A stretch of 64,000 bases of DNA, taken from Catellatospora coxensis (GTDB lineage: Bacteria; Actinomycetota; Actinomycetes; Mycobacteriales; Micromonosporaceae). The notes under the pieces are model-generated. The model was not told the DNA's origin. It saw nothing but the letters and a program-made list of their open reading frames with translations, and searched no databases. Of the stretch, positions 36,701-47,696 are shown in pieces (the first letter of the stretch is position 1; every line of letters starts with the position of its first letter). The DNA lies in contig NZ_BONI01000025.1 of NCBI RefSeq assembly GCF_016862635.1, positions 43,798 to 107,797 on the forward strand, given 5' to 3'. A program made the translations under genes and the position numbers.

Positions 36701-36809
36701 GCGCCGGCGGCCCGTGGGCGGCTCAGCACGCCGACGGCGCTCGGTGCCAGGCTGCGTGCGGCGACGGGCAGGTTGGCCCGGATCGCCACGCCGGCCGGTT
36801 ACCTGCTGG

Positions 36810-37409
36810 TCAGGGCTCGGAGACGGTGTAAGTCACTCCGCCGCAGTCTGGACCCGTGTTGTCGAACACGACCACCGGGCCCAAGGGCATCCGTTGCTCG
36901 CGGTCGACGCCTAGGACACTGAACCGCACCTGTATGGAGCCGACTCGGGCAAGGGTGCACGGCTGCTGCGCGACCGGCCGGATGGTCAGGAACAGGGTCA
37001 GCTCCTTGCCGACGGGCAGGTCCACCGGGCTGAAGGGCACACCGTGCTCGGGCAGGCAGCACGGCATTGTCGGCTCGACCAGCATGACGGCCTCTTCGAC
37101 GCCGTATATGGAGCTGTCCCCGCCCACGGCCGTGACGGTGATGGGAACAGGTCCCGAATTCCGCACGGAGAAGGTGAGCGGGTTGGTCTTCGCCGGGTGC
37201 AGCGGGAGCCATGTCTCCCAGACCCCGTTGGTGACGTGCTCCACACCGCCGGTTCCGTCGCTCGAGGAGCCCCGCGTCAGTTCGTACGCCCGAGCCGTCC
37301 ACTGCCAGGCAGCAAGCAGCGCCACCGCCACCCCGGCGGCCAACACGGCCGCCGCGATGCCCGGACGGCGGGTGCGAGGGCTGTGAATCGCGGCGTTCTG
37401 CTCGGTCAT
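36810..37409 (-). CDS. Unknown membrane-anchored extracytoplasmic protein
   Basis: ATG 37409 gives 199 residues; the upstream ATG at 37454 is less likely because the basic RTRRPG segment then sits far from the N-terminus. One hydrophobic helix (IAAAVLAAGVAVALLAAW) follows a basic patch, so the rest lies outside. The exterior part looks like a beta-sandwich (NPLTFSVRNSGPVPITVTAVG, LPVGKELTLFLTIRPV, SIQVRFSVLGVDREQRMPLG) with several Cys that may form disulphides (MPCCLPEHG, QQPCT, PDCGG). No family is recognised. Confidence 0.72.
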   Translation of the reverse strand: MTEQNAAIHSPRTRRPGIAAAVLAAGVAVALLAAWQWTARAYELTRGSSSDGTGGVEHVTNGVWETWLPLHPAKTNPLTFSVRNSGPVPITVTAVGGDSSIYGVEEAVMLVEPTMPCCLPEHGVPFSPVDLPVGKELTLFLTIRPVAQQPCTLARVGSIQVRFSVLGVDREQRMPLGPVVVFDNTGPDCGGVTYTVSEP

Positions 37410-37488
37410 GGCGTGCAGCGTAGGCGTGCCGATCCAGCCGGGGTGAACAGGCATGATTCGCGAGACGGCGCCTAGCGCCCGCGGCCGT

Positions 37489-38193
37489 TCAGGCCGGGCC
37501 GCGCTGCGGAACGTACTGTTCGGGGATGTGCACCGAGCCCATGGTGATCGGCCGCCGCAACCGGAAACCGAGCCGCTCGTACATGGCCAGCGCGCCGGGG
37601 TTGCCGTCGCTGACGTGCAGGAAAGCCTGCTCGCCGCGGTCGCGCATCCCGGCGATCAGCGCGCGGACCAGCCGCATCGCCAGGCCCTGGCGGCGGTGGG
37701 CGGGGTCGGTGCAGACGGCGCTGAGCTCGTTCCAGCCGACCGGCCGCAGACGCTCCCCGGCCATCGCCACCAGCACTCCGCCACGGCGGATGCCCAGGTA
37801 GGTGCCCAGTTCGAGGGTGCGCGGCGTGAACAGGCGACCGTTGCGGTGCCGCGCGACGAACGCCACGATCTCGGGCAGGTCCGCCGGGCCGAGCCGCACC
37901 GCCTCGTCGTCGTGCCGGGGCTCGACGTCGTGCTCGACGAGCTGCAGCCCCGGCCCGACGCCGGTGACCTTCCAGCCGTCGTGCGGGGCGACGACGATCC
38001 CGGCGATCGGGGCCCGCTCGGGGCCGACCAGCGCGGCGGCGTCGGCCCAGTCCTCGGCGGTCGTCGGATGCGGGATCGCGATGAACCTCGACAGCTCCGG
38101 CGGGTAACGCAGGATGCGGCCCCGCCGCTGCGCCAGGTGGGCGTGCGGGCCGGTCAGCGCGGATCGCACGGGGTCGTCGAGCGGATCGGCCAT
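37489..38193 (-). CDS. GNAT-family N-acetyltransferase
   Basis: ATG 38193, behind GGGGA, gives 234 residues. The acetyl-CoA binding motif A is seen as LSAVCTDPAHRRQGLAMRLVRALI near 165-190, followed by FLHVSDGNPGALAMYERLGFRLRR, which matches motif B and the FR47-like subfamily. The N-terminal half is a family-specific extension that probably shapes the acceptor site. The acceptor is unknown. The gene is single and ends close to the neighbouring membrane gene. Confidence 0.88.
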   Translation of the reverse strand: MADPLDDPVRSALTGPHAHLAQRRGRILRYPPELSRFIAIPHPTTAEDWADAAALVGPERAPIAGIVVAPHDGWKVTGVGPGLQLVEHDVEPRHDDEAVRLGPADLPEIVAFVARHRNGRLFTPRTLELGTYLGIRRGGVLVAMAGERLRPVGWNELSAVCTDPAHRRQGLAMRLVRALIAGMRDRGEQAFLHVSDGNPGALAMYERLGFRLRRPITMGSVHIPEQYVPQRGPA

Positions 38194-38260
38194 GGCGGTC
38201 CCCAGTCGCTGCGAGGGCCGGGGCGGACTCCAGCCCGACACTCACGGTCGTGAATGGATT

Positions 38261-38917
38261 CTAATGCGACAGACGCCACCGGGATGGCCGCCGGACTGAG
38301 CCGGCCCGCCAGATCACCGCGCCGAGTACGACGGTCCAGACGGTGAGCGGGTCGAAGCCGAGCCGTTCGGCGCCGCCGACGCCCAGCCCGAGATGCAGCC
38401 CGCTGGCGAACAGCACGCAACCGACGATCCCGACGACGCCCATCGTGAGCGAGAACGCCCGCTCGCGAGGCCGCTCAGGGGGTGTGGCGAGGCCGAGCAG
38501 CAGCGGGCTGAGCGCGGCGGGGAACTGCAACCCGGCCCCGACCAGGTGCAGCGGCATGTTCACGTCACCGGGCGCGAGGCCGACCAGCACGGCGCCGACG
38601 CCGCTTACGGCGATCAGCGCGAGTCCCGACCCCGCCAGGCGGTGCCGCGGCCACCAGGCCCGGGTCGTCAGCGCCCCGACCGTCGTGCACAGGCCGACCA
38701 GCACGAAGGTCATGTTCATCAGCACGTGCCTGGGCGAGCAGAGGAAGACCCCGGGCCGCCACGATTCGTCCGAGGTCGTGCATATCGCATTGCCGAGATC
38801 GCTGATCGTGTTGTCGGTGAAGCTGTACGCCGGATCCCAGGCGGCCGCGACGACCGGCTGCACCAGGAAGTAGGCGACCGTCAGCATCCAGCAGGCCGCA
38901 CCCAGCCGTTGTCTCAC
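38261..38917 (-). CDS. DUF998 membrane protein
   Basis: The 218-residue protein starts at GTG 38917. About six membrane helices are visible. YSFTDNTISDLGNAICT and CSPRHVLMNMTFVLVGL are typical of DUF998. No ribosome site is seen, but TAATCT lies seven bases before the GTG, as expected of a leaderless transcript. DUF998 proteins are integral membrane proteins of unknown function. Confidence 0.8.
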   Translation of the reverse strand: MRQRLGAACWMLTVAYFLVQPVVAAAWDPAYSFTDNTISDLGNAICTTSDESWRPGVFLCSPRHVLMNMTFVLVGLCTTVGALTTRAWWPRHRLAGSGLALIAVSGVGAVLVGLAPGDVNMPLHLVGAGLQFPAALSPLLLGLATPPERPRERAFSLTMGVVGIVGCVLFASGLHLGLGVGGAERLGFDPLTVWTVVLGAVIWRAGSVRRPSRWRLSH

Positions 38918-39007
38918 GGTGTCGAGATTAGACCCACCAGCCGACAGGCGCGTCGGGCGGCAAATTGTCGTACCGCGATCGGCGTGGGCGCGGTTACGGT
39001 CGAGCGC

Positions 39008-39793
39008 ATGGACCGGCTTTCCGAGATCACTTTCCGGCTGCCCGACACGGCCGAGTCGCGTGGCTTCCTCGACGGGCTGCGGCTGCTGCTCGCCGACGTG
39101 CCGTACGCCGCGACAGATGCGGCCGACCGCCTGACGCTCACCCCGCCGTGGTCCGGTGACGCCCGTCCGGTGACGACGTTCGCGCTGGCCGACGTGCCCG
39201 CGCCCGAGGTCGCCCTGGACGACGAACAGGTCATCGGCCTCGTGACCGGGCCGGGGACCGAAGTGGTCGTCCTGCCCGCCCGGGTCGAGCTGCCGGACCT
39301 GGTCGAACGCCTGGCCGGCCACGTCCGCCGGGTGGATCACACGGGGGTGAACCTGCCCGTCGGCACCTCCGCCGAGCAGTGGGACGACCTGGTGGGCGCG
39401 GTCGCCGCCGCGTCGGCGATGTACCGCTACCCCACCGGCGAGCAGTGGCCGTTCGTGCTGCCCGCGACGCCGCAGGAGCTCGCCGACGACATCGCCGACT
39501 TCGTGGTCGGCCGCGAACCCCGCTTCGAGCTGGTACGCGAGCAGCGGCTCACCCAGACGTCGTGGCAGATCGCGCTGTGGACCGACCTGGCCCGCGCCGA
39601 GCTGGAGCTGCTGTTCCCCGAGCCGGAAGGGCTGACGTTCCCGGGTCTGGACGACATCTTCCGCGTCGTCCCGGTGCGCCACCCGTGGCCGGATCTCGGC
39701 ATCCGGTTCGACCTCTGCTACCGGGGCGAGGGCGGCCCGAACGACTGGGAGACCGGCGAGTGGCTGGTCACCGAAGGCGGCCGGATCCGCTGA
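39008..39793 (+). CDS. Unknown soluble protein
   Basis: The 261-residue protein starts at ATG 39008 (MDRLSEITFRLPDTAE). No family is recognised. The sequence is acidic, with a repeated alternation of strands and helices, and ends in FDLCYRGEGGPNDWETGEWLV. No signal peptide or membrane helix is present. It is divergent from the DUF998 gene and converges on the fusion protein gene across a short hairpin. Confidence 0.72.
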   Translation: MDRLSEITFRLPDTAESRGFLDGLRLLLADVPYAATDAADRLTLTPPWSGDARPVTTFALADVPAPEVALDDEQVIGLVTGPGTEVVVLPARVELPDLVERLAGHVRRVDHTGVNLPVGTSAEQWDDLVGAVAAASAMYRYPTGEQWPFVLPATPQELADDIADFVVGREPRFELVREQRLTQTSWQIALWTDLARAELELLFPEPEGLTFPGLDDIFRVVPVRHPWPDLGIRFDLCYRGEGGPNDWETGEWLVTEGGRIR

Positions 39794-39818
39794 CCCCGCC
39801 GGGCGCGTCCCGGGGTCA
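39791..39818. terminator. Short bidirectional terminator
   Basis: An 8-bp stem (TGACCCCG at 39791-39798 with CGGGGTCA at 39811-39818) includes the stop codons of both converging genes. Confidence 0.6.
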
Positions 39819-41318
39819 GGAGTTCAGCGGGCGGCGGGCGACCAGCAGCAGGTGGGTCACCGGCCAGTCCAGCGGGGCGCCGTCGAGGTCGGTGAGCCCG
39901 GCGACCGGGGCGATCCGGTTGTCGACGATCCAGTCGTTGCGGCTGGTCGCCGAGGCCGGGTCCAGCTCGAAGCCGACGTCGGTGAGCAGGCGCCGCCAGT
40001 CCGCGTACGCCAGGCCGCAGAACTGCTCGCGGGTCTCGGCCAGCCAGCTCGCCGTGTAGTCCTTGCGGGTCAGGTAGTCCATGGCGTCGCTCAGCGACAG
40101 CCGGACGGTGTCACCGGCGGAGGTGTGCGGCACGCCGAAGGCGAAGTCGACCGTGAACTGGTCGAAGCGGGCCCGCGTGGACAGCCCGGCGACGTACGCC
40201 GCGACCTGCGCGGACGGCAGGCCGGCCAGGTCGGTGCGTGGCCGGTCGGGGTTCGCGCCGTCGCCGCGTTCCAGGCGCAGCAGCACCTGCCGGTCGCGCT
40301 CGTCGGGGCCGCAGACGTCGCTGTTGATCCAGACTCCGCCGGGCACGGTGTGCTCGTAGATGGCCTGGGCGAAGGCGCGCAGCGACTTCTCCTGGTCGCC
40401 GTACGACCAGATCTCGTGGGTCAGCGCGAAGGTCAGCGTCGTGTTGATCGAACGGGCCGGGAACACCGCCCCGCCGAGCACGTTGCGGCGGTAGAAGAAC
40501 ACGTTGGGGTTGCGGAATACGCCCTGGGCCTTGCGGTGCACACACTCGTCGAACAGGTGGCGGGCGACCTCGACCCCGATCAGGTCGCTCTCGCGCAGGG
40601 CCGGTTCGCGGTCGGCGAGTTCGAGCACCGCGCCCGCGCCGCAGCCGATGTCGACGACCCGGCCGGGCTGCACGTGCTCGCGGGCCGCGGCCCACTTGCG
40701 GGCGGCGCTGTCGGCGAAGGCCTCCACGTAGGCGCGGTAGTCGCGGGTCGCGGTCAGGCCGCCCTCGTCGCCGACGACCGGGTCGTTGACGACGGTGCGC
40801 ACCGTCTCGGCGAGGCGGTAGCGGTCGAACACGTCGGCGGTCGCGGGATGTGCCAGCTCACGCCAGCTCTCGTCGCCCGCGGCCAGGCGCAGCAGGACGT
40901 CCCAGGGGCGTTCGGCGGCGGGGGACTGTCCGGCCTCGACGGGGTCGATCGGGAAGCCGAGCCGCTCGTACAGCGCGGCGACGTCGGGGGTGGAGCAGGC
41001 CACCACGGTGTTGTGCGGGCTCAGCTCGATACCGGTGGCGGCGGTGATGTTCTTGATCGTGACCTCGGCGAACCGGGGTGTCGGCGGCATGTCGAAGACC
41101 GGCACCACCACCGAGCGCAGGCCGGTGGTCGCGCTGAACCGCTCGATGGCCGCCTCGCGCCGGTGGTACGGGACCGGGTTGCGGCGGGTGTTGTCGTGGT
41201 TGGCCGAGGTCACCGCCCAGACGACGGTCGCGCCGTGCCGGGCGGCCAGCTCGACGAGCCGCTCGGCCTGGAACCGGGTCAGCAGGTGGTGGCGTCCGGG
41301 GAACAGCACGAATTCCAT
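39816..41318 (-). CDS. Fusion of a nucleotidylyltransferase-like domain and a SAM methyltransferase
   Basis: The 500-residue protein begins MEFVLFPGRHHLLTRFQ, resembling the nucleotide-binding loop of NMN/NaMN adenylyltransferases. TSANHDNTRRNPVPYHRREAAIERF supports that fold (about 1-150). The C-terminal half is a class I methyltransferase with motif I VVDIGCGAGAVLE, an acidic residue after the second strand in GVEVARHLF, and a later motif at VPGGVWINSD. The pairing suggests one pathway in which a nucleotidyl intermediate is also methylated, but neither substrate is known. ATG 41318 is chosen over GTG 41336; TATCAA lies close upstream, possibly for a leaderless transcript. Confidence 0.78.
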   Translation of the reverse strand: MEFVLFPGRHHLLTRFQAERLVELAARHGATVVWAVTSANHDNTRRNPVPYHRREAAIERFSATTGLRSVVVPVFDMPPTPRFAEVTIKNITAATGIELSPHNTVVACSTPDVAALYERLGFPIDPVEAGQSPAAERPWDVLLRLAAGDESWRELAHPATADVFDRYRLAETVRTVVNDPVVGDEGGLTATRDYRAYVEAFADSAARKWAAAREHVQPGRVVDIGCGAGAVLELADREPALRESDLIGVEVARHLFDECVHRKAQGVFRNPNVFFYRRNVLGGAVFPARSINTTLTFALTHEIWSYGDQEKSLRAFAQAIYEHTVPGGVWINSDVCGPDERDRQVLLRLERGDGANPDRPRTDLAGLPSAQVAAYVAGLSTRARFDQFTVDFAFGVPHTSAGDTVRLSLSDAMDYLTRKDYTASWLAETREQFCGLAYADWRRLLTDVGFELDPASATSRNDWIVDNRIAPVAGLTDLDGAPLDWPVTHLLLVARRPLNS

Positions 41319-41502
41319 CCGGACTTGATACCGCACGCGGCTGCCGGTCCGCGCACCGCGGGTTCGCGATCCCGCCGCGGGATTATGCTGGCCGGGGCAT
41401 TTGCCCGTTTCGGCGACGCCGCGGAAGTTCTCGGCCCCGCACCGATGAGTTTCCCGGGCGGCGGCGGTCTACCCGGACATGACCCGAGAAGGAGTGACAC
41501 CG

Positions 41503-42369
41503 ATGGCTGACGCGAAGACCCACACCCTTGACGTTCCCGGCGCGGTCCTGCACTACGACGTACGCGAGAACGCCGACACCACCGAGCCGGCCCTGCTGCT
41601 GATCGGCTCGCCCATGGACGCGCGCGGGTTCACCACGCTCGCCGGGTTCTTCCCCGACCGCACCGTGGTCACCTACGACCCGCGGGGCGCGGAGCGCAGC
41701 GTCCGCACCGCCGACGCCGGCGAGTCGACTCCCGACGTGCACGCCGACGACCTGCACCGGCTGATCGCCGAACTCGGCGGGGGACCGGTCGACGTCTTCG
41801 CCAGCAGCGGCGGCGCGGTCAACACGCTGGCGCTGGTCGCCCGGCACCCGGCCGACGTGCGCGTCCTGGTCGCCCACGAGCCGCCGGTCGGGACGCTGCT
41901 GCCCGACCGGGAGCAGGCGCTCGCCGCGATCCGGTTCATCCGCGACACGTACCAGGCGAAAGGCTCCGGCGCGGGCATGGCGGCCTTCATCGCCGCGGTC
42001 GGCCACCAGGGCGAGTTCCCGGCCGACTACGCCGTCGCGCCCGACCCGGCGCAGTTCGGCATGCCGGCCGAGGACGACGGCTCCCGCGACGACGTGCTGC
42101 TGGGCCAGAACCTGATCAGCTGCACGCACTACGAGCCCGACCTCGACGCCCTGCGTGCGGCGTCGACCACGATCGTGCCGGCCGTCGGCGAGGAGTCAGC
42201 GGGCACGATGGCCCACCGCGGCGGGGTCGCGCTGGCCGAGCGGCTCGGCGCCACCGCGGTCGTGTTCCCCAGCAACCACGGCGGCTTCATGGGCGGCGAG
42301 TTCGGCATGCCCGGAAAGCCGGCGGAGTTCGCCGCGAAGCTGCGCGAGGTGCTCGCCGAGAACGTCTGA
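41503..42369 (+). CDS. Alpha/beta hydrolase (first of two paralogues)
   Basis: The 288-residue protein starts at ATG 41503 with GAAGGAG upstream. The nucleophile elbow is VFASSGGAVN (Ser in ASSGG), the oxyanion region lies in LLLIGSPMDARGF, and the His-containing end reads FPSNHGGFMGGEF. Motifs such as DPRGAERS and VAHEPPVGTLLPDREQAL are shared closely with the gene at 61306-62133. It is probably a cytoplasmic esterase, lactonase or epoxide-hydrolase-like enzyme. The substrate is unknown. Confidence 0.85.
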   Translation: MADAKTHTLDVPGAVLHYDVRENADTTEPALLLIGSPMDARGFTTLAGFFPDRTVVTYDPRGAERSVRTADAGESTPDVHADDLHRLIAELGGGPVDVFASSGGAVNTLALVARHPADVRVLVAHEPPVGTLLPDREQALAAIRFIRDTYQAKGSGAGMAAFIAAVGHQGEFPADYAVAPDPAQFGMPAEDDGSRDDVLLGQNLISCTHYEPDLDALRAASTTIVPAVGEESAGTMAHRGGVALAERLGATAVVFPSNHGGFMGGEFGMPGKPAEFAAKLREVLAENV

Positions 42370-42377
42370 GGTTCCGC

Positions 42378-42407
42378 GGGCGGGGCGGCCACATCGCCGT
42401 CCCGCCC
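42378..42407. terminator. Bidirectional hairpin terminator
   Basis: An 11-bp stem with one G-T pair (42378-42388 with 42397-42407) fills the gap between two converging genes. Confidence 0.65.
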
Positions 42408-42409
42408 GG

Positions 42410-42892
42410 TCAGGCCGTGCGGGACAGGTCCATGACCCAGTTCAACCGCCACGTCAGGCCCTCGTCGTACGAGAACGACTGCTGCCACCGGGCGGCGTCC
42501 ATGCCGTCCCGGGTCCACTCGAAGCGGACCTTGACCGGATGGCCGCCGAGCACGTCCTCGCACTCGAAGACGCCCCGCCCGTCCCGCCAGGCGCCCTCGA
42601 CGGGCGGGTCCAGGTGGCCGGGGTTGCGGCTGGACGCCCACCAGATCCGCCAGACCCGGGCCTGCGGGTCGAACTGCCGCAGCGTGAACCCCTCGAACGG
42701 CTGCCCGCCGGGCGGAGCCTCGGTCCAGATGCGGTCGACGTGGCCGAGCCCGCCGAGGATCGGCTCGGCCTGGGCGGTGGCGTCGAACTCGACCCACTCG
42801 GCGCAGGCCGGATCGGCGACGTCGCGCAGCTTGCGGTTGCGCACCCGCCACCGCCCGAAGATGAAGTCGAAGTCGGCACGGCCGTCGTTCAC
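42410..42892 (-). CDS. Lipocalin-like conserved protein
   Basis: The 160-residue protein starts at GTG 42892, behind GGGAG. FDFIFGRWRVRNRKLRD at the start and WQQSFSYDEGLTWRLNWVMDL at the end resemble the small beta-barrel proteins annotated as DUF1579 or calycin-like, which often bind hydrophobic ligands. WTEAPPGGQPFEGFTLRQFD and VWRIWWASSRNPG lie between. No signal peptide is present. It converges on the alpha/beta hydrolase gene. Confidence 0.72.
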   Translation of the reverse strand: MNDGRADFDFIFGRWRVRNRKLRDVADPACAEWVEFDATAQAEPILGGLGHVDRIWTEAPPGGQPFEGFTLRQFDPQARVWRIWWASSRNPGHLDPPVEGAWRDGRGVFECEDVLGGHPVKVRFEWTRDGMDAARWQQSFSYDEGLTWRLNWVMDLSRTA

Positions 42893-42979
42893 GGTGGTCT
42901 CCCTGCGGCGAGCGGATGAGTTCGCCCCGGATCATGCCGCTCCCCACCGACAGGCCGAGGGTGCCGCCGGGCCGCTCCG

Positions 42980-43663
42980 TCAGCCCCGCCGCCCGCTGGG
43001 CGACTCGTCCAGGGCGGTGCGGGCGCGGGGCACCCAGGCGGGGCTCTCGAACTCGTCACTGGTGATCACGCGCATGGAGGCTCGGGCGTGGCTTTCCGGC
43101 GGCACGACGCCCGACGCGGCGATCAGCGCGCCGACCGCCGTGGCCAGCTCGGTGAAGGTCAGCATCGAGTCGGTCTGCGAGCCGGCCCAGACCTCGTGGT
43201 CGGCGGGCAGGATCCCGCCGTCCGGCTGGCGGCGCAGGACGACGCCGAGCGGAAGGTCGGCCTCCAGGCAGCTGCCGAGCGTCCGGTACGCCTGGCGGTA
43301 GCAGCCGAGCAGGACGCGTTCCCGGTCGGTGAGGTGGCGCTCCGTGGCCAGCCTGGTGACCAGCGCTTCCACCCGGGCCTCGGCTGCGGCGGCGCGTCCG
43401 AACAGCGTCCAGCGGTGCTGCTCGCGGTCGGCGGCGCGGAAGGTCTGCCGGCGTACGGCCGTCCACTCCTGCCAGGCGCCGTGAAATTCGCCCTGCACGG
43501 CGTAGAACAGCTCCGCGGCGGCGAGGTCCGCCTCGCGCCGCTTCCTGCCCCGCTCTCGCCGGTCCAGGCCGCGGCCCTGGCCGGAGCCGGCGACGGCGAT
43601 CAGCACCAGCCCGAGGACAAGGCAGAAGAGGAACGACGTCAGCAGCGTTTCGAAGTCGAGCAC
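42980..43663 (-). CDS. Unknown protein with one N-terminal membrane helix
   Basis: GTG 43663, with GAGGAGG just upstream, gives 227 residues. The helix LLTSFLFCLVLGLVLIAVAG anchors the N-terminus. It is followed by a very basic linker (RGLDRRERGRKRREAD) and a long helical region that may be a coiled coil (AAAAEARVEALVTRLATERHLTDRERVL). The charged linker predicts a cytoplasmic body. No family is recognised. Confidence 0.75.
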   Translation of the reverse strand: MLDFETLLTSFLFCLVLGLVLIAVAGSGQGRGLDRRERGRKRREADLAAAELFYAVQGEFHGAWQEWTAVRRQTFRAADREQHRWTLFGRAAAAEARVEALVTRLATERHLTDRERVLLGCYRQAYRTLGSCLEADLPLGVVLRRQPDGGILPADHEVWAGSQTDSMLTFTELATAVGALIAASGVVPPESHARASMRVITSDEFESPAWVPRARTALDESPSGRRG

Positions 43664-43863
43664 GGTCCTCCTCGAGTCGCGGGGGCGGCAGCCTCCCAGG
43701 CTGCCGTACCACGCATGCGGCGCAGTATCAGCCGTCCGGCGGGTTCCGAGAGGGCATCCCGTCCAATAGCGCCTGATTTCCCCTTGGTGACCGGCTGGAG
43801 CGCCGCCATGGCTCGCGCGGAATGCCGTGGTGGCGATGTCGCCCGTTCTGGCACGATGCCGCC

Positions 43864-44210
43864 GTGGATCTGCTGCCGTGCGGCCATGCCGCCTACGCCG
43901 GAACCGGCCGGATGTGCCGGCATCTGCTCGGCGGCGACGCGAGTGCGAGCCATGTCCGGCTGCTGACCGGCGCGTCCGGATCTTCGACGCGGTGACGGGT
44001 CGGCAGGAGGCGGTGTTCCCGGGGCCGGCCGGGAACCTGTTCGCCGACGACACGCGCCTTTACGCCGCAGCGCCCGAGGGTCTGGAGGTCTGAGATCCGG
44101 CGACCGGTGAGCGTACGGGAGTCCTGCCGGGCTTCACGCCCAGCCGCAGGCACCGCGGCTCCGGGGAACTGGCCGCCCTCGACGGCGGCGTGCTGCGACG
44201 ACGGCAACCT
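43864..44210 (+). pseudogene. Decayed zinc-finger/WD-like gene
   Basis: GTG 43864 begins VDLLPCGHAAYAGTGRMCRHLLGG, the N-terminus of an actinobacterial protein with Cys/His pairs. The frame ends early at 43995. From about 43970 a second frame continues the protein (VRIFDAVTGRQEAVFPGPAGN, LYAAAPEGLEV), then a TGA at 44091-44093 stands where the repeat VWDPATGERTGVLPGF requires Trp (TGG). At least one frameshift and one nonsense change are therefore visible. The usual coding bias remains, so the decay is probably recent. The region from 43664 to 43863 is otherwise empty. Confidence 0.6.
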
Positions 44211-44220
44211 AAGATCAACT

Positions 44221-44249
44221 CTTTTTCTTGACTCATTCCAGAAAAGGCA
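44221..44249 (+). promoter_or_regulatory. furA promoter/operator
   Basis: CTTTTTCTTGACTCATTCC and the following AGAAAAGGC form the AT-rich block conserved before furA-katG in actinobacteria, where FurA is known to bind its own promoter. TTGACT (44228-44233) serves as -35; CAGACT (44251-44256) is a possible -10 with 17-bp spacing. It ends seven bases before GTG 44264, the layout of a leaderless furA transcript. Confidence 0.65.
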
Positions 44250-44263
44250 GCAGACTACGGGGC

Positions 44264-44683
44264 GTGGTGACGACCCCGGACTTCGAGCAGCTGCTGCGCG
44301 GAGCCGCGTTGCGGGTGACCCGTCCCCGCACGGCGGTGCTGCGCGCGGTGTTCGCGGCTCCGCACGCCGACACCGACTCGATCATCGGTGCCGTGCGCGG
44401 TGAGGTCTCGCACCAGGCGGTGTACGACTCGCTGCGCGCCCTGACCGCCGCGGGCCTGGTGCGGTGTTTCCAGCCCGCGGGCTCGGTGCCCCGCTACGAG
44501 GCCCGGGTCGGGGACAACCACCACCACATGGTCTGCCGGTCCTGCGGGCTCATCGCCGACGTCGAATGCGCGGTCGGCGACGCGCCCTGCCTGACCGCGC
44601 CCGGCGGCGACTTCGCGATCGACGAGGCCGAGGTCGTCTACTGGGGCCGCTGCCCCGGCTGTTCCACCGCAGGCAGTTCCTGA
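44264..44683 (+). CDS. furA: FurA-type redox-sensing repressor
   Basis: The 139-residue Fur-family protein (start GTG 44264; 44267 is possible) has a winged helix (about 1-80; RVTRPRTAVLRAVF, VSHQAVYDSLRALTAAGL) and a metal-binding half with NHHHMVCRSCGLIADVEC and a C-terminal GRCPGC. It has the two CxxC pairs of the structural zinc site. It is directly upstream of katG, 36 bp away, the arrangement of the peroxide-responsive FurA of actinobacteria. It represses itself and katG until oxidised. The operator-like block at 44221 supports this. Confidence 0.93.
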   Translation: MVTTPDFEQLLRGAALRVTRPRTAVLRAVFAAPHADTDSIIGAVRGEVSHQAVYDSLRALTAAGLVRCFQPAGSVPRYEARVGDNHHHMVCRSCGLIADVECAVGDAPCLTAPGGDFAIDEAEVVYWGRCPGCSTAGSS

Positions 44684-46951
<2,268 letters not shown>

Positions 46952-46964
46952 TCCTGAGGACGAC

Positions 46965-46998
46965 GAAGCCCGCCGGTGTACGGACACCGGCGGGCTTC
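46965..46998. terminator. Bidirectional hairpin terminator after katG
   Basis: A perfect 15-bp stem (46965-46979 with 46984-46998) with a four-base loop lies between katG and the converging LppU-like gene. Confidence 0.9.
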
Positions 46999-47012
46999 GC
47001 CGCTGTCGGGGG

Positions 47013-47696
47013 TCAGTACCGCATGACGCAGTAGACGACCGTCGGGTGCAGGAACCGGTACCAGTGGTTCCACTTGTAGTCGTTGGTGCACTTGTCGCCG
47101 TTGGACCCGCCGCGCACGATGTCGATGATGTGCACGGTGCCCTTGGCCTTGCACTTGGGCGCGGCGACCGCGAACTCGGTGTCCGTCGGCAGGATGTAGC
47201 AGTAGTTGCGCACCAGGTACAGCTCCAGGCAGAGCCGGTAGCCGTCGGTGGTGATCCACGGCCCGTCGGGGTCGGAGCAGGTGCCCTGAGCGCGGTCGAC
47301 GGACAGCACCCGGTAGGTGCCGCGCGTGCCGTTGCAGTTGCCGAGCCCCAGGAAGTCGCCGGTCTTGTCGACGGTGATGCAGTCGCCGACGGAGGCGGGC
47401 GCGGGCAGCACGGCTTCCGTGGTCGGGACCTCCGCGGGCGGCGAGTACCGGTCGGACGGGGACGGGCGGCCGGCCTGCGACGGCGACGGCGAGGCCGCCG
47501 GGCTGTCGTCGTTGACGAGGTTGTACACCACGCCGCCCCCGCAGAGCCCGATCACGCACAGCAGCACCACGCCGACGATCAGGCCGATGATCAGGGGAGT
47601 GTTGCTCTTCTTCGGTGGTGGCGGCGGGCCCACGCCTGGTTGCCAGGGGGCGGCGCCGGGGTAACCGGGGGGATTCTGCGGTGGAGGCAGCGTCAC
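47013..47696 (-). CDS. LppU/septum-formation-like envelope protein
   Basis: The 227-residue protein has a proline-rich cytoplasmic N-terminus (NPPGYPGAAPWQPGVGPPPPP), one membrane helix (TPLIIGLIVGVVLLCVIGLCGGG), a Pro/Ser linker and an exterior domain. The exterior part (SVGDCITVDKTGDF, LGNCNGTRGTYRVLSV, YCYILPTDTEFAVA) has spaced cysteines as in LppU/SCO3897-like and septum-formation-family proteins. Its function is unknown; the fold suggests a ligand-binding envelope domain. It is divergent from the HTH gene at 47842. Confidence 0.8.
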   Translation of the reverse strand: MTLPPPQNPPGYPGAAPWQPGVGPPPPPKKSNTPLIIGLIVGVVLLCVIGLCGGGVVYNLVNDDSPAASPSPSQAGRPSPSDRYSPPAEVPTTEAVLPAPASVGDCITVDKTGDFLGLGNCNGTRGTYRVLSVDRAQGTCSDPDGPWITTDGYRLCLELYLVRNYCYILPTDTEFAVAAPKCKAKGTVHIIDIVRGGSNGDKCTNDYKWNHWYRFLHPTVVYCVMRY

